Part shown: positions 62,001-64,000 of the stretch, in pieces | Layout of the letters: the number at the start of each line of letters is the position of its first letter | Position numbering within the stretch: the stretch's first letter is position 1 | Assembly: GCA_963732855.1 (NCBI GenBank) | Contig: CAVTBB010000003.1 | Coordinates: forward strand, 496,001 to 560,000 | Origin: DASXVU01 sp963732855 | GTDB lineage: Archaea; Thermoplasmatota; Thermoplasmata; Methanomassiliicoccales; UBA472 | Direction: 5' to 3' | DNA length: 64,000 bases | Notes under the pieces: model-generated | Told to the model about the DNA's origin: nothing | The model's database searches: none | Seen by the model: only the letters and a program-made list of their open reading frames with translations | Translations under genes and position numbers: made by a program

Positions 62001-63510
62001 TCAATGCCCCCTCAAGTCCGATATAATGTATGCCCACATCTTCTTGACGTTAGCGATTTCCAGAATTCGGTTCAAGTCTTTCCCCGAGAACTCCTTGAAC
62101 AAGACAAGAAGACCGAAGAAGAGTCCAAAGCTAAGGAGACCGAAGATCGCTAGGTCATACCAGTGCTCAACTCTGTGAATATAGGCATCAATCACGAAAA
62201 GGACGATTCCGGTGAGGCTAGCCGCCACGACATGGATGAGGATCCTGAGCGTTCGATCCGGTCTGAGTCAATTTCCAGACCATAAATCGGACCAACACGA
62301 AGGCGGCAGTTGCGGTTATCAGTCCCGCGTAGGCCGCACCCATGTATGAAAGTCCCATGAGCCTTATTCCCAATATGCTGGTTGGGACGAAAATGATCAA
62401 TAGGGTAAAATTGACGATCAACGTAAACAGGGTTATCTTGAGAGTCATGTCAGTCCTGTTCGTTGCCACAAACTGAGCTAGATAGGCCGTGTTCAGCAAC
62501 CCCAATACTGTAGTAATGACCAGAATCTGAAGCGGCCCTCCAGCCATAGTGAAGTTTCCTCCAAGTAGAATGGATGCTATTGCATAAGGAAAGATGAAAA
62601 CCACGATGACTATTGGCAATAAGATCATCGAGATGAACCGTTCAGCATCTCTCGTGTGCAACCTGATCTGATTCAATTTCCCCTCGGTATAGAACTTGGA
62701 GAATAATGGGAAAGTGATTGTGCCCACACCGGCCCCAACAGTGATAAGTATGCCCATTAATGATAGGCCGGAATTGTACAAAGCGAGATCGACGGTTGAT
62801 CCGAAGAATCCGACAACTATCTTGTCTGAATTTGCCCAGATTATGCCGATTATCGAGGCGACCATCAACGGCATCGCGAATTTGAAGAATGAACGGAAAA
62901 GGGTGGGTCTTCGCCACCGGATCCCAGAGCGCATGAGCATGATAATTGATGATCCGAATACTGCGGCAGAACCGACCAGGAAGGCTATGGCGAGCGAATA
63001 AACCGACATCCGGTTTAGCGCCACCAAAATGACCAGCGGGACCCTAAATAGAGGGTCCATTAGCTGTATTATTTGTGATTTGGCAGTCTCCATTTTGGCA
63101 TCGAAGGTGTATATCGCGATGCCTGCCAGGTCGAAAAAGACATAGTATCCGATGAACATCAGGAGCAGTTGTAGGGAGGTGTCGCTGAGGCCCCTTCCAA
63201 GAACGTAGGTGTAAGCCAGAACCATGCTCAACGTCACCCCAACCATCAGACCGGTCAATACGACCTTGATTGAAGCGAAGGTGCTGACACAATCCTCTAA
63301 GTCTTGTCCCTCGGAAATTCGTTTGATGTTTGCTGAATTAAAACCCAGGTCGGCAAGGCCGTTGAACGTCGCCACCAGAGCCATGCTGAAGGTGAGGCTT
63401 CCGTATACATCTGTTCCCAGATACCTTGTTATGAAAAGTAATGCAATGAAAGAGAGCGCTTGAGAAGAAAATCTCGCCAATAATATCAGTAGAGATTTCC
63501 TTGCATGCAA
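62001..63510 (-). CDS. Oligosaccharide flippase (Wzx/MurJ-like MOP family), one frameshift
   Basis: The corrected ~502-residue protein is a multi-helix MOP-family flippase. It starts KSLLILLARFSSQALSFIALL with a conserved YLGTDVYGSL loop, and has GLADLGFNSANIKRIS and about a dozen hydrophobic helices. The first frame ends prematurely in a non-hydrophobic tail. In the next frame two more helices follow (ASLTGIVLFVIDAYIHR; WYDLAIFGLLSFGLFFGLLVL) and a normal cytoplasmic end, reached if one base is removed at about 62240-62262. Start is TTG at 63510. It probably moves lipid-linked oligosaccharide across the membrane. Confidence 0.87.
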
Positions 63511-63828
63511 TTCGATTCCCCGCTAACTACTACCGTAATATTATACCTATATCGTTTCGATTGTCTGCTATCCAGACAAATAATTCAATTCTGATCTCTT
63601 AGTGGGAAGATATTCTGCATCGATTTGCTGTAAGCATTTCAACGTTCAGGTCACGGTTAGGATCGCCTCTAAAGTCAATCCAGATCCCGTGTTGAACGCA
63701 TATATCATACCAGTTCTTTTATTTTTGGCTCTGTCGCAGAACGCTGACCAGAGAAATCTAGGTCCCGATGCCGATTATTTATTCTGTTTATAACATTTAT
63801 AATAAAACAATAAAGTGTGGACCAACCT
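63511..63828. other. AT-rich upstream region of the flippase
   Basis: No gene is recognised. The stretch is AT-rich, as often in surface-polysaccharide loci. TTTATAATAA at about 63797 precedes a possible start at 63829. Confidence 0.45.
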
Positions 63829-64000
63829 ATGCCACCAGTTGTCATCAAAGTGATACGATTGTTAGTCTACAAATATCATAATTTTGACTCAGGTGTTCAA
63901 GTTTATGGGCAGACCAAGGTCGATACCAGTCTCAACTACTTTTGTAGCCCGTCGAAGCAAGGAATGTACGGTGAGGTCATGATCATCAAAGTCAGACTCG
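63829..64000 (+). CDS. Possible gene running off the window end
   Basis: An ATG frame stays open to the last base (57 codons). It lies ~28 nt behind a TATA-like TTTATAATAA. The translation (PPVVIKVIRLLVYKYHNFDSG at the start) matches nothing I know, and 57 codons can be open by chance. Confidence 0.25.
   Translation, partial: MPPVVIKVIRLLVYKYHNFDSGVQVYGQTKVDTSLNYFCSPSKQGMYGEVMIIKVRL

Noticed and set aside
57005..62262. Programmed ribosomal frameshifting as explanation for the broken genes
   Set aside because: The breaks lack a common slippery sequence or downstream structure, occur in unrelated genes and are mostly single extra bases.
63602..63793. 63-codon frame in the AT-rich region before the window end
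   Set aside because: TATA-like and T-rich sequence runs through it and there is no start context; likely chance.
1..64000. Hidden defence system, prophage or insertion sequence
   Set aside because: No transposase, integrase, terminal repeat, Cas, restriction or toxin-antitoxin gene could be recognised in either strand.

Overview
The window is archaeal chromosomal DNA. Archaea-specific genes include both subunits of the archaeal Glu-tRNA(Gln) amidotransferase (GatD/GatE), ribosomal proteins S17e and S2, RNA polymerase subunit K, an RPA plus its COG3390 partner, Nep1, PurP, a Trm112-like zinc ribbon, an HVO_0476-type zinc protein and TraB. The gene mix, moderately high GC, and start codons placed about 24-30 nt behind TATA boxes suggest a Thermoplasmatota-type euryarchaeon. 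Methanomassiliicoccales is plausible (HypE, homoaconitase/isopropylmalate-type dehydratase), but no methanogenesis gene is present to prove it. This placement is inference.

Layout. 0-8 kb: end of a surface protein, gatD-gatE, an aRF1-type glutamine methyltransferase, a rhomboid protease coupled to a metallo-beta-lactamase (MBL) protein, an HVO_0476 zinc protein, a protein-isoaspartate methyltransferase and a HAD phosphatase. 8-14.3 kb: a NosD-like beta-helix surface protein, TraB, ThyX, S17e and a three-gene ABC-2 exporter. 14.3-17.7 kb: tRNA-Arg(GCG), RqcH, tRNA-Thr(GGT) and a potassium channel with RCK and YHS domains. 17.7-31.4 kb: DUF1015, a GvpD-like ATPase, an acyl-CoA synthetase (ADP-forming)/DRTGG operon, tag, a surface-protein remnant, tRNA-Val(TAC), a VIT-like membrane protein, HypE, a zinc-type dehydrogenase, a zinc-ribbon protein, tRNA-Arg(TCG) and a membrane-anchored acetolactate decarboxylase. 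31.4-45.5 kb: an ArsA/thioredoxin-like pair, an ACT-ACT-MBL fusion, a class II amidotransferase, a secreted beta-propeller coupled to a membrane-bound ArsR regulator, an RNase J-like MBL, three zinc-ribbon proteins, DUF2085 and an ICMT-like protein. 45.5-57 kb: LeuC/LeuD, RpoK-S2-MEMO, RPA and its partner, PurP-Nep1 and PdxS. 57-64 kb: an aminotransferase, Trm112, a Gfo/Idh/MocA oxidoreductase, threonine aldolase, a nucleotide-sugar dehydrogenase and a flippase, i.e. the edge of a surface-polysaccharide locus.

A striking property is the number of broken reading frames. Eleven single-base junctions interrupt nine otherwise well-conserved genes. Nine of the junctions fit an extra base and two fit a missing base. 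They lie at 17.3-27.1 kb and 57.6-62.3 kb, and I found none in between. Insertion bias and family-normal lengths after correction point to sequencing or assembly error more than to decay. Affected genes are given as single spans with their junctions.

No CRISPR array, insertion sequence, rRNA or replication origin was seen. The most unusual pieces are: the K+ channel-RCK-YHS fusion, the beta-helix with a cysteine in register in 16 coils, the six-zinc-ribbon Pro/Ala protein, the ACT-ACT-MBL fusion, the beta-propeller/membrane-ArsR pair, and the ArsA-like ATPase with a CC-motif thioredoxin-like partner.
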